64,000 bases of DNA from Liolophura sinensis (taxonomy: Eukaryota > Mollusca > Polyplacophora > Chitonida > Chitonidae), in contig NC_088305.1 in NCBI RefSeq assembly GCF_032854445.1, positions 18,773,717 through 18,837,716 on the forward strand, given 5' to 3'. Under the pieces are notes generated by a model. It searched no databases. It had not been told where the DNA came from and saw only the letters and a program-made list of their open reading frames with translations. Below, in pieces: positions 1 through 12,228 of this stretch (position 1 is its first letter; every line of letters begins with the position of its first letter). Both the position numbers and the translations under genes were made by a program.

Positions 1-1557
1 TGATATTACATATTCACGTTTCCACACTTCGTGAGCGGTTTTCTGATGTTACATATTCACATTTCCACACTTTGTGAGCGGTTTTCTGATGTTACATATT
101 CACATTTCCACACTTTGTGAGCGGTTTTCTGATGTTACATATTCACATTTCCACCCTTCGTGGGCGGTTTTCTGATGTTACATATTCACATTTCCACCCT
201 TCGTGAGCGGTTTTCTGATGTTACATATTCACCTTTCCACCCTTCGTGAGTGGTTTTCTGATGTTAAATATTCATGTTTCCACACTTCGTGAGCGGTTTT
301 CTGATGTTACATATTCACGTTTCCACCTTTCGTGAGCGGTTTTCTGATGTTACATATTCACATTTCCACATTTCGTGAGCGGTTTTTTGATGTTACATAT
401 TCACGTTTCCACATTTCGTGAGCGGTTTTCTGATGTTACATATTCACATTTCCACACTTCGTGAGCGGTTTTCTGATGTTACATATTCATGTTTCCACAC
501 TTTGTGAGCGGTTTTCTGATGTTACATATTCACCTTTCCACACTTCGTGAGCGGTTTTCTGATGTTACATATTCACGTTTCCACACTTCGTGAGTGGTTT
601 TCTGATGTTACATATTCACGTTTCCACACTTTGTGAGCGGTTTTCTGATGTTACATATTCACGTTTCCACCCTTCGTGAGCGGTTTTCTGATGTTACAAA
701 TTCACCTTTCCACCCTTCGTGAGCGGTTTTCTGATGTTACATATTCACATTTCCACACTTCGTGAGCGGTTTTCTGATGTTACATATTCACGTTTCCACA
801 CTTTGTGAGCGGTTTTCTGATGTTACATATTCACGTTTCCACACTTCCTGAGCGGTTTTCTGATGTTACATATTCACGTTTCCACACTTCGTAAGCGGTT
901 TTCTGATGTTACATATTCACGTTTCCACATTTCGTGAGCGGTTTTCTGGTGTTACATATTCACGTTTCCACATTTCGTGAGCGGTTTTCTGATGTTACTT
1001 ATTCACGTTTCCACACTTCGTAAGCGGTTTTCTGATGTTACATATTCACGTGTCCACACTTCGTGAGCGGTTTTCTGATGTTACATATTCACGTGTCCAC
1101 ACTTCGTGAGCGGTTTTCTGGTGTTACATATTCACGTTTCCACATTTCGTGAGCGGTTTTCTGATGTTACTTATTCACGTTTCCACACTTCGTAAGCGGT
1201 TTTCTGATGTTACATATTCACGTTTCCACACTTCGTGAGTGGTTTTCTGATGTTACATATTCACGTGTCCACACTTCGTGAGCGGTTTTCTGATGTTACA
1301 TATTCACGTTTCCACACTTCGTGAGCAGTTTTCTGATGTTACATATTCATGTTTCCACCCTTCGTGAGTGGTTTTCTGATGTTACATATTCACATTTCCA
1401 CACTTCGTGAGCGGTTTTCTGATGTTACATATTCACGTTTCCACACTTCGTGAGCGGTTTTTTGATGTTACATATTCACATTTCCACACTTCGTGAGCGG
1501 TTTTTTGATGTTACATATTCACCTTTCCACCCTTCATGAGCGGTTTTCTGATGTTAC
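1..1557. repeat. 43-bp minisatellite array, open at the left edge
   Basis: About 36 head-to-tail copies of a 43-bp unit containing TGATGTTACATATTCACGTT and TTCGTGAGCGGTTTTC. Copies differ by a few substitutions (CACGTT, CACATT, CACCTT, CACGTG; CTTCGTG or CTTTGTG) with almost no length change. The array starts at base 1, so its true length is unknown. It lies in an MLH1 intron upstream of the first visible exon. It ends abruptly at 1557 in unique sequence. Open frames here are by-products of the repeat. Confidence 0.97.
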
Positions 1558-2010
1558 CTAGGCCTGAAGAGACAGTCACATTTCATGTCCACATCTTCTG
1601 TTTTATTGTAATGCATATGCTTTATTCTGTTTGGCAAGGTCTCTGTCCATGCATAGATTCTAATCTTAGAATTCATGACATACAGAATGCAGAGAAGCAC
1701 ACCACTGAAAATTGTCCTACCCACTATTACAATGGATTGGTCTCTGTAGTGATTTATATACAACAAAAATAATGACACATTGTTCTTGTAAATACATGAG
1801 ATCTTTATAGATGCTTTGCTGTATATTCCCGGATTTTACAGTTGGCCAGGAATATGGTGGCTGACGATAAAATGGCAAATTTCCAGTCGTAATTGTTTGT
1901 ATTCTGTTTGCTTCCAGCCATGAACATTTGTGAATCAGTAATGAGGAAAAATGTTTAGGTGTTTCTGAAAACCTGAGGGACTTAATGCTTTATTCTCTAT
2001 GATAAAACGC
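1558..2010. other. MLH1 intron, no feature seen
   Basis: Non-repetitive AT-rich sequence between the 43-bp array and the first SINE. Short open frames exist on both strands but have no recognisable domain or splice context. Nothing further can be supported. Confidence 0.6.
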
Positions 2011-2366
2011 CGGCCCCGATAGCACAGTTGGTAGAGCATCCGGTTTAGGAGTGGTAGATCCAGGGTCAATCCTGGGTCGAGTCACACCTAAGACCTTAAA
2101 ACAGAAAGTTGCTCTCTTGGCATTCAGCATGAAGGAGATAGTGCAACGACTGGTTGACCTGTATCAGTATAATGGCTCAGGTGGGGCCCCTTACTTGCCC
2201 TCGGTAAGGCACCTCAGTGAAGCACGACTGGATAAAAGAGGGATTGAAATTCATCCTGCAAAAAGGAGGCACATTACATGCGCTCTAAGGATTCTTTCGT
2301 CGTCATATGACGGAAAAATTGTTAAGTACAACGTTAAACCCCCAAGTACTCACGCACTCACTCTAT
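2011..2366 (+). mobile_element. SINE family A, full-length copy 1
   Basis: tRNA-derived SINE. The head has a pol III A-box-like segment (GATAGCACAGTTGGTAGAGC) and a B-box-like segment (GGGTCAATCCTGG). These are followed by a body with CCTTAAAA, GATAGTGCAACGACTGGTTG, GTGAAGCACGACTGGATAAA and AAAATTGTTAAGTACAACGT, and a tail of CACGCACTCACTC. About 355 bp. The 105-codon open frame inside it is SINE sequence, not a gene. The same structure recurs at 35257, 45478, 48911 and 59193, always on the + strand. Confidence 0.9.
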
Positions 2367-4203
2367 GACAAAATAGAAGAAATCGTGTTTTTACCATATA
2401 CTGGAGTTCCAGTTCCTAATTGGTGGTATATGTAATATTTATCTTGTTTGTAAAACATTTACTTGTATATATGAGTAGTTGCAGCAATGATCATAAATTA
2501 AGAGTATTTTAAAAATTTTGTGAATAAGTATAGTTTTCTGTTGAATATGAAAAAATATAAATAATCAGTGAGAGTTTCATGACAGCCTGCTTAACTTAGG
2601 TAAAGGAGACATCTGGTGCATATGTTCATATTAGCATAAGATTTTTTTTTGAAATAAAGAAAAAGAAAATTAATAAAGAAAAAATATTATTGCTTTTGTG
2701 TTAGTTGAAACTGGGATTGCCTTGTCATATATTCTCGGTTATAAAATAAAACTTTTCTCGGTCTTATTCTGACCAAGGTTCTGGTTGGTGGAATTCTCCT
2801 GAATGAACAGTTACATGTACATGCTGTTATTGCCACGCTTTACAGAAGAGTTAAGGAAATTTAAACATTATATATTCAAGGTCTTGAAAAGTATTCACTG
2901 ACATTTAGCAAAATATATACAATATCAGTGACAAGTGCTCATGGAGGTGATTATCATCTGGAAAGTAAGTACTGACACCCTGTGATCTCATTATCAGCAG
3001 GTGTCATAAGTTACTGAAATGAACCCACTCACATATCAATAGAGGCACATCCTGCTATAAAGAGCAAATAAATTGAACATATTACATGTAATACTTTATA
3101 TTTATATTAATTTCTAATGCTAAGCCATATTATTCAAGATTCAAAGTGACTTCCTGAATTGTGATAAGGTTCCCTACTGTAACTGTTCCCACCCACTGAC
3201 TGCCACTGTAATATGCAGGTATATGTTGCTATTGCACTACTTCCCATATACAAAGCGAAATAAAATAATGATAAAACTCTGGAAACACGAGAAAATGAAA
3301 GATAAAGTTATCAAGAAAGATTGTCTCTGTTACTTATCTGTATTATCTCCCTTTGTGTGTGTCGCTCTCCAGCATTTGCGGCAACATACGTCGCACATCA
3401 AGATAGCACTCATGGAAAAGGAAAGATTTATACGCTGTCCCAAAAGACACGTTAAGGTTTTTGTGCAGAGATTATTTTATGTAACCATCTTTTCAGCAAG
3501 ATGATTATTTAAATGTATACTGGTAGATGTGCTCTTGTATGTAGGCCTACTTCTAACTTGACTTGGATTTGATAGTGTCATACACATTTGTCTCTATTTA
3601 GTCTGCTGGTACCCCCACAATTTCTTTTCCACCTGAAATATAAAAGAAAAACGTGTTGTATAATTTTCACAAACGGCTTTTGCTAGTGTTTGTAACCAAA
3701 ACAACAGTTAGCCAAAACAACTCCTGTTTGCCACGAGGAACTTCTTTCGTCTTTCCTTGATTCTGATAACACGGATCTTGCACTCGCGCCGAGATCTTAC
3801 AGTCTCAGTTGGAATCCAGTTTACGCCAATCGCAAATAGATTGACAGGTGTGGAAGGCTTCTCTCTCTGTCCACAAATTGATCAAGCGCGGAATTCTCAG
3901 ATCGCGAACGATTGGTTCTCGAGTGATATTTGGTTACCCTCCCTAAACACCAATCAATCAAACAATCAAGTGTGTGAATGTAAACCAAGCCTAATAGAAG
4001 GTGTGAAAAGGGAATTTGCTAAATTGCTTATATAAAATTTGTTGGAAATTTGCCAGTATGAAATACATATTGAGCTTACATTACAAGTGAGAAAGTTGAT
4101 CAGTGGCTTTTCTACGGCCATTAATTTATTTTTGGAACACTTGCTTTCTCCACAAGTAAAATTGAACATTTTCATTGTTAAACCACCAGTCAAATAAATT
4201 TAT
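2367..4203. other. MLH1 intron, no feature seen
   Basis: AT-rich unique sequence between the SINE at 2011 and the SINE fragment at 4204. It holds several short open frames of 75-93 codons (around 3223, 3757 and 3966) without recognisable motifs. No MLH1 exon was found here. Confidence 0.55.
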
Positions 4204-4303
4204 TTGATTTATTTATTTGATTGGTGTTTTACGCCGTACTTAAGAATATTTCACTTATACGACGGCGGCCAGCATTATGGTGGGTGGGAACCGAGCAGAG
4301 GTC
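4204..4303 (-). mobile_element. SINE family B, 3'-end fragment (copy 1)
   Basis: Reverse-orientation 3' end of SINE family B: TTTATTTGATTGGTGTTTTA, then the segment complementary to GAGTACGGCG, then the CATTATGGTGGG region, cut off inside the GGGCTCTGCCC part. 5'-truncated. It is flanked on its far side by a second AAATAAATA run. Confidence 0.85.
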
Positions 4304-4516
4304 AAATAAATAAATAAATAAATAAGTTCATGTACATGAATAATAATAGTTTATTCTGAGCTCTCTGAATTTCTCCACCCAAAAATTGACACCTGTGATA
4401 TGAAAGGGAAGTGCGAATTCTTCAGGACCCCAATCAAATACATATTAAATACATATGCATGATGAGTGAGCGTGACTAGCATGATCAATATTAAGTTTGA
4501 TTTCATCTGTTTTCAG

Positions 4517-4610
4517 ATCGACTCGTGGATTCCAGTGCCCTTAAGAAGGCGCTTGAGGGTGTGTACCAGGCCTACCTACCCAAAAACACCCACCCATTCA
4601 TCTACCTCAG
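4517..4610 (+). CDS. MLH1: MLH1 exon (equivalent of human exon 10), end of transducer domain
   Basis: Internal coding exon of the MutL homologue MLH1, the nuclear ATPase that pairs with PMS2-type partners in mismatch repair. The boundaries are a TTTCAG acceptor before 4517 and a GTGAGC donor at 4611. The first two bases (AT) complete a codon begun in an upstream exon outside the window. The frame then reads [20 protein letters not shown] and continues [10 protein letters not shown], ending with AG of a split serine codon. YLPKNTHPF is a near-invariant MLH1 segment near the end of the N-terminal transducer (DNA_mis_repair) domain. The length of 94 nt and the phase match human exon 10 as I recall it. 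No upstream MLH1 exon was found between 1 and 4516. Confidence 0.96.
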
Positions 4611-4871
4611 GTGAGCTTTTTAGATGATTGTCTGCAGGTGATTATCTGCAGGTGATTATAAACCAGTGGTTGTAACTTTTCATCAAGGGAGTTTTGTTAG
4701 TTTATTTGCATTTTATAACAATTTTCCGCTTTAAAGACGGGAGAAGGAGAGTTTGGCTGTCTGACGGGCAATCTGTCCATCTATCCCCAGGCTAAATAAC
4801 CACGTTCATGAAAAAAGTATGAGGATATATATGACGAGGAAATAAAATATGCTTAACTTTGTCAAATTGTT
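4611..4871. other. MLH1 intron, first part of intron 4611-6686
   Basis: Unique sequence after the donor of the 94-nt exon, including a small direct duplication GCAGGTGATTAT. Most of this 2076-bp intron is the 47-bp array that follows; only about 250 bases at each end are non-repetitive. Confidence 0.7.
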
Positions 4872-6430
4872 CGCTGATGCTATCATTGTCCATATGAACA
4901 ATCCAAGGCAAATGTGTTCATGCTGCTGACTGTATGCCATATGAACAATCCAAAGCAAATGTGTTCATGGTGATGATTGCATGCCATATGAACGATCCAA
5001 GGCAAATGTGTTCATGCTGATTACTGCATACCATATGAACAATCCAAGGCAAATGTGTTCATGGTGATGATTGCATGCCATATGAACGATCCAAGGCAAA
5101 TGTGTTCATGCTGATTACTGCATGTCATATGAATGATCCAAGGCAAATGTGTTCATGCTGATTACTGCATGCCATATGAACAATCCAAGGCAAATGTGTT
5201 CATGGTGATGATTGCATGCCATATGAACGATCCAAGGCAAATGTGTTCATGCTGATGACTGCATGCCATATGAATGATCCAAGGCAAATGTGTTCATGCT
5301 GATGACTGCATGCCATATGAACGATCCAAGGCAAATGTGTTCATGCTGATGATTGCATACCATATAAACAATCCAAGCAAATGTGTTCATGCTGATGATT
5401 GCATGCCATATGAACAATCCAAGCAAATATGTTCATGGTGATAATTGCATGCCATATGAACGATCCAAGGCAAATGTGTTCATGCTGATAATTGCATGCC
5501 ATATGAACGATCCAAGGCAAATGTGTTCATGCTGATGACTGCATGTCATATGAACGATCCAAGGCAAATGTGTTCATGGTGATGATTGCATGCCATATGA
5601 ACGATTCAAGGCAAATGTGTTCATGCTGATGATTGCATGCCATATGAACAATCCAAGCAAATATGTTCATGGTGATGATTGCATGCCATATGAACGATCC
5701 AAGGCAAATGTGTTCATGCTGATGATTGCATGCCATATGAACGATCCAAGGCAAATGTGTTCATGGTGATGACTGCATGTCATATGAACGATCCAAGGCA
5801 AATGTGTTCATGGTGATGATTGCATGCCATATGAACGATTCAAGGCAAATGTGTTCATGCTGATGACTGCATGCCATATGAACGATCCAAGGCAAATGTG
5901 TTCATGCTGATGACTGCATGCCATATAAACGATCCAAGGCAAATGTGTTCATGCTGATGACTGCATGTCATATGAACGATCCAAGGCAAATGTGTTCATG
6001 GTGATGATTGCATGCCATATGAACGATTCAAGGCAAATGTGTTCATGCTGATGACTGCATGCCATATAAACGATCCAAGGCAAATGTGTTCATGCTGATG
6101 ACTGCATGTCATATGAACGATCCAAGGCAAATGTGTTCATGCTGATGACTGTATGCCATATGAACGATCCAAGGCAAATGTGTTCATGCTGATGATTGCA
6201 TGCCATATGAACGATTCAAGGCAAATGTGTTCATGCTGATGACTGCATGCCATATGAACGATCCAAGGCAAATGTATTCATGCTGATGATTGAATGCCAT
6301 ATAAACAATCCAAGCAAATGTGTTCATGGTGATGACTGCATGCCATATGAACGATCCAAGGCAAATGTGTTCATGCTGATGATTGCATGCCTTATGAACA
6401 ATCCAAGCAAATGTGTTCATCGTGATGACT
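4872..6430. repeat. 47-bp minisatellite array in MLH1 intron
   Basis: About 33 head-to-tail copies of a 47-bp unit containing CATATGAACGATCCAAGGCA and AATGTGTTCATGCTGATGA, ending TGCATGC. Variants include AACAATCC, a one-base-shorter AATCCAAGCAAATG form, GGTGATGA, and CATATAAAC. Blocks of two to four units recur in the same order, which suggests copying by unequal exchange. The open frames on both strands are repeat artefacts. The period equals that of the donor triplication 400 bp downstream, but the sequences are unrelated. Confidence 0.97.
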
Positions 6431-6686
6431 AAAAAATGTGCTATTGACCTCAAATTTGGCCCACAAATGTGCATTTTTTAAAGGCAAGTAACAGTCACAA
6501 AATACTGTTTTTGGTGCTGAAACTTACAATTTTCCAGTATAATATCATCTCATGGTCCAAGCAAACCTCAAAACACCTTTCTAAAAGCTATAGAACTCTC
6601 AGAATGAGGGAAAATGAGCAAGTTTGTCGAGGAGGATATTCATGGTCATTTAGTGCTGTGTAAGTGTTGTATTTTCGTACTTACAG

Positions 6687-6840
6687 CCTGGAAATAGCCC
6701 CACAGAATGTGGATGTGAATGTCCATCCAACCAAGCACGAAGTTCACTTCCTGCATGAAGATGCCATCATCGAGGCGATCGTGCGAGCCGTGGAGACAAA
6801 GCTGCTCGGGGCTAATTCCTCCAGAACATACTTCACGCAG
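6687..6840 (+). CDS. MLH1: MLH1 exon (equivalent of human exon 11), transducer domain end
   Basis: The acceptor is TTACAG before 6687 and the donor is GTAATG at 6841. The first base completes the serine codon split with the previous exon. The frame reads [20 protein letters not shown], then [20 protein letters not shown], ending SSRTYFTQ on a complete codon. [11 protein letters not shown] is a MutL family signature in the transducer domain that contributes to the ATPase lobe. The length of 154 nt equals human exon 11. The last 29 nt of the exon and the first 18 nt of the intron are repeated downstream (6841-6954), giving three consecutive copies of the donor. The first donor is assigned because it is the only one that keeps the frame into the next exon. 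Reading on would meet a stop at 6889-6891. Confidence 0.96.
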
Positions 6841-6954
6841 GTAATGGGTTCTTCCTATCTAATTCCTCCAGAACATACTTCACGCAGGTAATGGGTTCTT
6901 CCTATCTAATTCCTCCAGAACATACTTCACGCAGGTAATGGGTTCTTCCTATCT
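6812..6954 (+). repeat. 47-bp exon-intron junction triplication
   Basis: Three nearly perfect 47-bp copies made of the last 29 nt of the 154-nt MLH1 exon plus the first 18 nt of its intron. CACGCAG followed by GTAATGGGTTCTTCCTATCT occurs with GT at 6841, 6888 and 6935. The copies are almost identical, so the event is recent. Because 47 is not a multiple of three, use of the second or third donor would shift the reading frame. Confidence 0.95.
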
Positions 6955-9008
6955 TTTCTGTTTGTAGCAATCTTTGTGGAAAGTTCTTGTAACTTAGGCC
7001 ATCCTCAAACATGTTTGTTTCATGCTGCCTGACACTATATTTCGAACATTTTGTTAGGTGGGTTGGAATTTTTTTTTGGGGGGGGAGGTCAAAATTTGCC
7101 CATTGTGTAAGGGCAAATTAGACTTGAAGTTGAAAAAAAATTTAAAAGATTTTCCTGAGAAGATGGGTTGGAATTTTTTTTTTTTTGCCAAATTATTCAG
7201 TTTAAGGGCAAATTAGACTTGAAGTTAAACAAAAAATTTTAAAGATTTTCCGGAGAAATGCTCCACAAATAACATGAGGATGTTTTTTTTTTTTTGAATA
7301 GGGTTAAATGAAACAAACATTTTTGAAAATAGCCTTAAGGAATGGTGGGGACTTCAAGACTGTCCTAATATTGGTTATTTGGATGTTATATATATTACAT
7401 GTACTTCAAATGACCGGTCCAGGCAGCCAAGTACAACTCTGTAGAAGGTAAGTGAAAAGATCATGTATTCAGTGTCTTAGAACCACCAATAATTACTGTT
7501 GTATGTATTTACAACATTCAACACCAATCACATAATTCACGGTTAGATTTAGGCTCTTATCAGATTAAAAGAATGAAGTGATTAAAAAATTAGAAATGAA
7601 GTCATTTTGTTTTGTATTTATTAGAACGATTTTAGTAAATAGGCTGGGCTGTTTTTTGTTGTTTTTTTTTTGGAAAAAATTTTCCTTTTTTTTTTAAATC
7701 GCAAAAAACACAGCCAAATAGTACAAGTAAAATGATTCAAAACTTGAGAGTTGAACTTTCAAATGTATCATTATCATCAAGTTAGCCATTTGATTATCTC
7801 AAACAGCTAGTTACCCTTTAGGAAGTAAAAGGAAAGTTTGGAAGCCTGGTGGCATTGCGAATGTATCATAATGGGTATGAAAAGTTGCCTTTATGTGACC
7901 AGCCAGGTTTATTTATATAGCGTTGTTGCTCAACTCTACTGCAGATACCAGCAGTGACAGTCTAAATGGTGTTCAGTTACAAGGATTTCATCTACCTGAT
8001 CAGTGACTTAATTAATACAATTAAACTAGATTATGTCTCTTCAAACATTTCAATAGAATCACTGTGTATTTGGTTTTTTGCCCATATGGTGTTGGCAAGT
8101 GGAAACACGAGTTTCTTGTTCATTCTTCTATTGCATGAAACCACACTCAGAGAAACAAAGGAATGTGGTGAAGTTTAATCCGTTGATAGGTTGGTTGCAG
8201 TTCTTTCCGAAAAGAACAAATAAAACCTCAACTGTGTTTATAGACCACATGTTAGAATCAAGCACCCAGTGTTGTTCAAGAAAGCTTCATAAAACTGGGC
8301 AGATTATTTCTCTACAACTCATAATTTTCTCAGAATGTTTCAAAATATTGGTCGCAGTGGTTGTATAAAAGGGTGAAGAAGTAGGGTAATTGGTAGTGAT
8401 GTGAGAGATTTGTTGAAGGTGCCTTAATGGGCAGATGGTTTTAGCTTTAGATTCTCGGCTTAGTAATTACAAGCCAGGCTGTGTACAAGCACGCACATTG
8501 CACTGTTATTCAGTTAAAGGTTAGCATTTTTCAGGTGACACATTTTGCTCTATTCTGGTCGATTCATCCCCTTGTTGTCAAGTATGATTAATTTCTTGTC
8601 AGAAAAACTTTTACGAGTTGACCGTGCTTCTGAAAGTGCGCTTTTACATACCATATACTTCTGAGGAAGTACCTTAAGTATCCTGTACATCAGGAAGACG
8701 TCCAACACAAGACGCAATCCACGTCGTACCTTCATTAATCTTCTGCCTTAAATAGCTTTTGGCACTTTTTCAGTCTGACTTTCACTACAGGCAGTGGTTT
8801 TTCGGAGACTGCCTGCAATTTCATAGGTTTTTTTCGGAGAAAAACCATCCGAGTCATTTAAATGGACTTACACAATTCATTAAGTCCCAAGCTCTTGTAA
8901 AATTGGCATTGGGAAAGTGCATTAACTCTGCGTGGTACGGTCTGCTAGCTGAGTAATTATCGACTCAAGTGACACGGTATGGAGGCCTTACCTGTACTTA
9001 ATGTGCAT
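6955..9008. other. MLH1 27.7-kb intron, 5' part
   Basis: AT-rich sequence. It contains a diverged direct duplication of roughly 100 bp (about 7061-7150 and 7160-7260) marked by GGGTTGGAATTTTTTTT and AGGGCAAATTAGACTTGAAG. Long T runs occur at 7260-7300 and 7650-7690. The open frames near 7966-8956 show no recognisable domain. Nothing else is supported. Confidence 0.55.
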
Positions 9009-9230
9009 ACTGTAATTCTTCATCCTTTTCGCATGAATGCAAAGTGTTTATTCAAGTATATTCTGAAGACGTTCTTCTTTGTAGACACTTAAAAAATTAT
9101 ACTTCCTGAAATTATGAAGCCCTGGAATTGGCCAATCCAATCGATGCAGTTTTGTCTCCAAAATAAAATTACAAATGTCCAGAAATTGCACAGAAAGTTG
9201 CTATCTCATATGTGTTTGAGGAATTAGAAT
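9009..9230 (-). mobile_element. MITE-like repeat, family C, copy 1
   Basis: About 220-bp element with imperfect terminal inverted repeats: left ACTGTAATTCTTCATCCTTT, right CATATGTGTTTGAGGAATTA. It shares internal sequence with the copies at 31345 and 29397, including GCCCTGGAATTGGCCAATCC (its complement reads GGATTGGCCAAT) and the GCATGAATGCAAAGTGTTTA region. No coding capacity. The inverted ends and dispersed copies suggest a non-autonomous DNA transposon. No target duplication was established. Confidence 0.65.
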
Positions 9231-12082
9231 TTCTAAAGTGTTAATTGGGGAAGAGCTCTTAAGCCAGAATGGCGGATCGGAAAAGGTGGCATGCCGATGT
9301 GGGATCCGTGCCGTTAGTGTCCAATATCTAGGAATGGCCAGCCGGCTATATAGGCATAACCTGTTGGTCCAAACAGTCTATCAGCCTGGTAGATGACAAG
9401 TCAGTCTCATATTGTCTCATAATCACATGTGAGGTAAATCTGAAGCTACAACTGTCTTGTCAAATCCACAGAGATTGTAATCCAAGACATTTTACACGCC
9501 TGACTAAGCAATAAAAAAAAAAATAGGTTGAAATAAAAGCATTTGCAGCTTGGAAACATTCAGACTGCAAGCTGGGTTTTAAATGTTTGTAATTTGTCAT
9601 ACCTGAATATGGTGTTGGCAGGTGTGGAAATGGGTACATACACAGAAATACACCTATTACAAGCTTCACATACATGTGACAATTTTGAAACAGTGTATTA
9701 ATGTAAATAAGCGGTTAACATTTCCTGCCAGCTCACAGTCACGTGTCTGTATCTGACAGCTTAATGAATTCAACATTGACCAATTATATTATTTATTTTC
9801 AGTGACCCGCCCCTTGGAATAATCACAACTGTATGGTTTAGGCGGGAATAATGGTTGATTGGCAGCTCAGTCCAAATATGTTAGGAATTTTTCCCACATG
9901 TAGGCCTGTACTGAAGGGGTTCAAGTGTGGGGGGTGGAGGCAATGTGGGCTACACTGCTATGCTATTTTGCATTCAGATGTGATAGATATGAAAATATAG
10001 GGGGAGGGGGGATGGCTGCAAATTTAGACTCCTGTTTGAAATGTTTTCAATATTGCGATACATGTAGGAAAGAAAATTTCTTTATGGCTGATGAAACACT
10101 TATAAACCTTGCAGGCTCATGGATTGAATATAAGACCTTCGCTTCTTCAAGAATTCAAACTGTACATTAAACTTGTCAGCTATACACTGAATTAAATCCT
10201 TGGACAGAGTTTTGTTTATTCACTTTGTGTGACAGAAACAGGGTGCAGGGTATGTAGGCCTATACACTTGTGCATGTATGGAAAGAATCACTGTTGTGAG
10301 CTTCATTGTCAGCTACTGAAGGCAATCAGATTGGGCTGATGGGGACAGTATGTCTGGCTTGCCCTGAATTGGGAGGGAATTGTCCTTTGATGTGACTTGT
10401 AGTCATTGTGAGATCTCCCGCCAAATCTCATCTGGCAGACAGACTTCAGTGTATTCACCTGCACCTCCTCAGTGAAGATCTCTCACCAACTCTGTCCTAG
10501 CAGACAGACTTTAATGAATTCACACAGACCTCCACAGCGAATTGCGTACAAGTTTCACTGACAGGCAGAAGCAATTTAAGTGATTTCATAATCATTGAAG
10601 GTGTCGTAAAATACATCTGTAGTCAGATCGGGTCCCTTGATTGTGATTTGCATACGGTACCAACTCCGCATTTGTTTATATTTGAATACTCGGTCGCTTA
10701 TACAGACTGATACCTCATTCTCCACACAATGAATGTGGTTATTCACATCATTAGAGTTTACACTGGTAAGGTGTAATAATGTCTGGGTGTACTGGTATAC
10801 AAATGAACGGTGTGAAAGGGAATTATATTCCTATGTAACCAGCATAAGCAAATGGTGAGTCTTGCATGTTTGATGCAGAAAACCATAGCCAGGCCAGAAC
10901 CGCCATTGTTTTAGAATCTTTTATTAATTCTACGGGGCCTTTTGTGTTGTATAAAAATTTCAAAATGAAAAATCAACATGATCATACTCTCACGGTTTTA
11001 TTTTGCTGAAACTCACCAAATATGTTTGTACGCTTAGGCCTACAATGTATGGACCGAACAAAGAACTTCATGGCAAATTCACCAATTACGATGTACCATC
11101 TGTTTGAGTGATATTAAAGACTTGCTGTGAAAAATTTCCATGCCAACAAAGTGAAAAGGAACCATAAGACTTTGTACAAGTTAGATTAGTAAATGGAGTT
11201 TATAGAGTAAAATGTTGAGTTATGTGAACAGACTGTAACAAAAGTTGTTGTCCTCGAGGCTGAGTTTGGCTTCCAGCTGTTGGGCAGCCAGTCTTCATCC
11301 TTCAGCAGAGAGGCAGCTTAGCCAGGATTGGATAAGGGAGCAGTCCAGCTGTTCAGACCTAGGACACAGCAGACATGTCCTGTAGCTCAAGGCATATCCA
11401 TGCACTGGACAAACAGCTCTCCACTCTGGCTTTGAGCTTTTCCCTTGGTGAATTTTCAGAGTTACATGGTCTGCTTCACCAAACCGGTGCTGATTATAAG
11501 CTGTGCTGGACATTTTACCTTTGTGCTGATAGATTCTTGTCTTACCTTTGTGGAGTCTATATCACTGCAGCTTGCAGTGTACAGTATGGTGTACCGGTCA
11601 CACATGGGAAAGGTGATCAGTGTAATGTATTACTTGCCACATAGAATAAAGTGGTCAGCCTTGGGCACTCTGGTATCATCCATCCATAAAACTTATGTTG
11701 ATTCATGAGTGTGACGTCAAATAGCAATGAAATAAATAAATGGATCAATTTTTTTTTGTCCTACTTTTGGTTAGTGGTCTGTATGATCTTCCTTATCTCC
11801 TGGCTCTTTCATGGGGACTATTGGCAAATCTTGATAAATCTGAAGATATCAACAACAGTTGCGTGCCAGTCAAAGTGGTCGCAGGTGGTTTTTTATGATC
11901 ATCATAAATTCTTACTGTTCTTGATCAGTCAGGCTTTGAGGTACAAGCTACGTACAAGCATCTATCTTCACGAATCACATGCACATTTTCATCACAGTGT
12001 ACCTTTGATTTGTATGCAATCACATGACTACCCATGGATATACTGCCAGTCCAGATAATACAGGAGTTGATTGGTCAGAAGG
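9231..12082. other. MLH1 27.7-kb intron, no gene seen
   Basis: AT-rich intron. A weak two-copy repeat near 10400-10540 shares AGATCTC and GCAGACAGACTT. Overlapping short frames around 11295-12058 (up to 117 codons) lack known motifs. No splice-bounded conserved peptide was found on either strand. Confidence 0.5.
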
Positions 12083-12228
12083 TCTGTCAGCAACCTGCAG
12101 ATGGTTGTGGGTTTCCCCCGGGCTCTGCCCATTTCCTCCCACCATTATGCTGGCTGCCGTCGTATAAGTGAAATATTCTTGAGTACGGCGTAAAACACCA
12201 ATCAAATAAATAAATCAATAAATAAACA
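12083..12228 (+). mobile_element. SINE family B, 5'-truncated (copy 2)
   Basis: Starts in the body (GTCAGAAGGTCTGTCAGCAA), runs through GGTTTCCCCCGGGCTCTGCC, CATTATGCTGGCTGCCGTCG and GTACGGCGTAAAACACC, and ends in AAATAAATAAATC. The tRNA-like head is missing. Confidence 0.88.

Noticed and set aside
1-1557. CRISPR-like array of 43-bp periodicity
   Set aside because: Units abut directly with no unique spacers. The host is a eukaryote with spliced genes, so this is a minisatellite; the same holds for the other arrays.
2011-2075. tRNA gene
   Set aside because: The A- and B-box-like segments belong to a SINE head. The cloverleaf cannot be completed, and the same head recurs with the same non-tRNA body in other copies. 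The same applies to SINE B heads at 41739 and 57432.
2051-2368. 105-codon open frame
   Set aside because: Lies entirely within SINE family A copy 1.
6841-6954. Longer MLH1 exon reading through the first donor
   Set aside because: In frame it stops at 6889-6891, and only the first donor joins in phase with the TLLP exon. The extra copies are treated as a duplication, with alternative use left as a question.
11295-12058. Cluster of overlapping short frames that could be a nested gene
   Set aside because: Frames lie on both strands, none shows a known motif, and the last one runs up to a SINE. No consistent splice pattern could be drawn.
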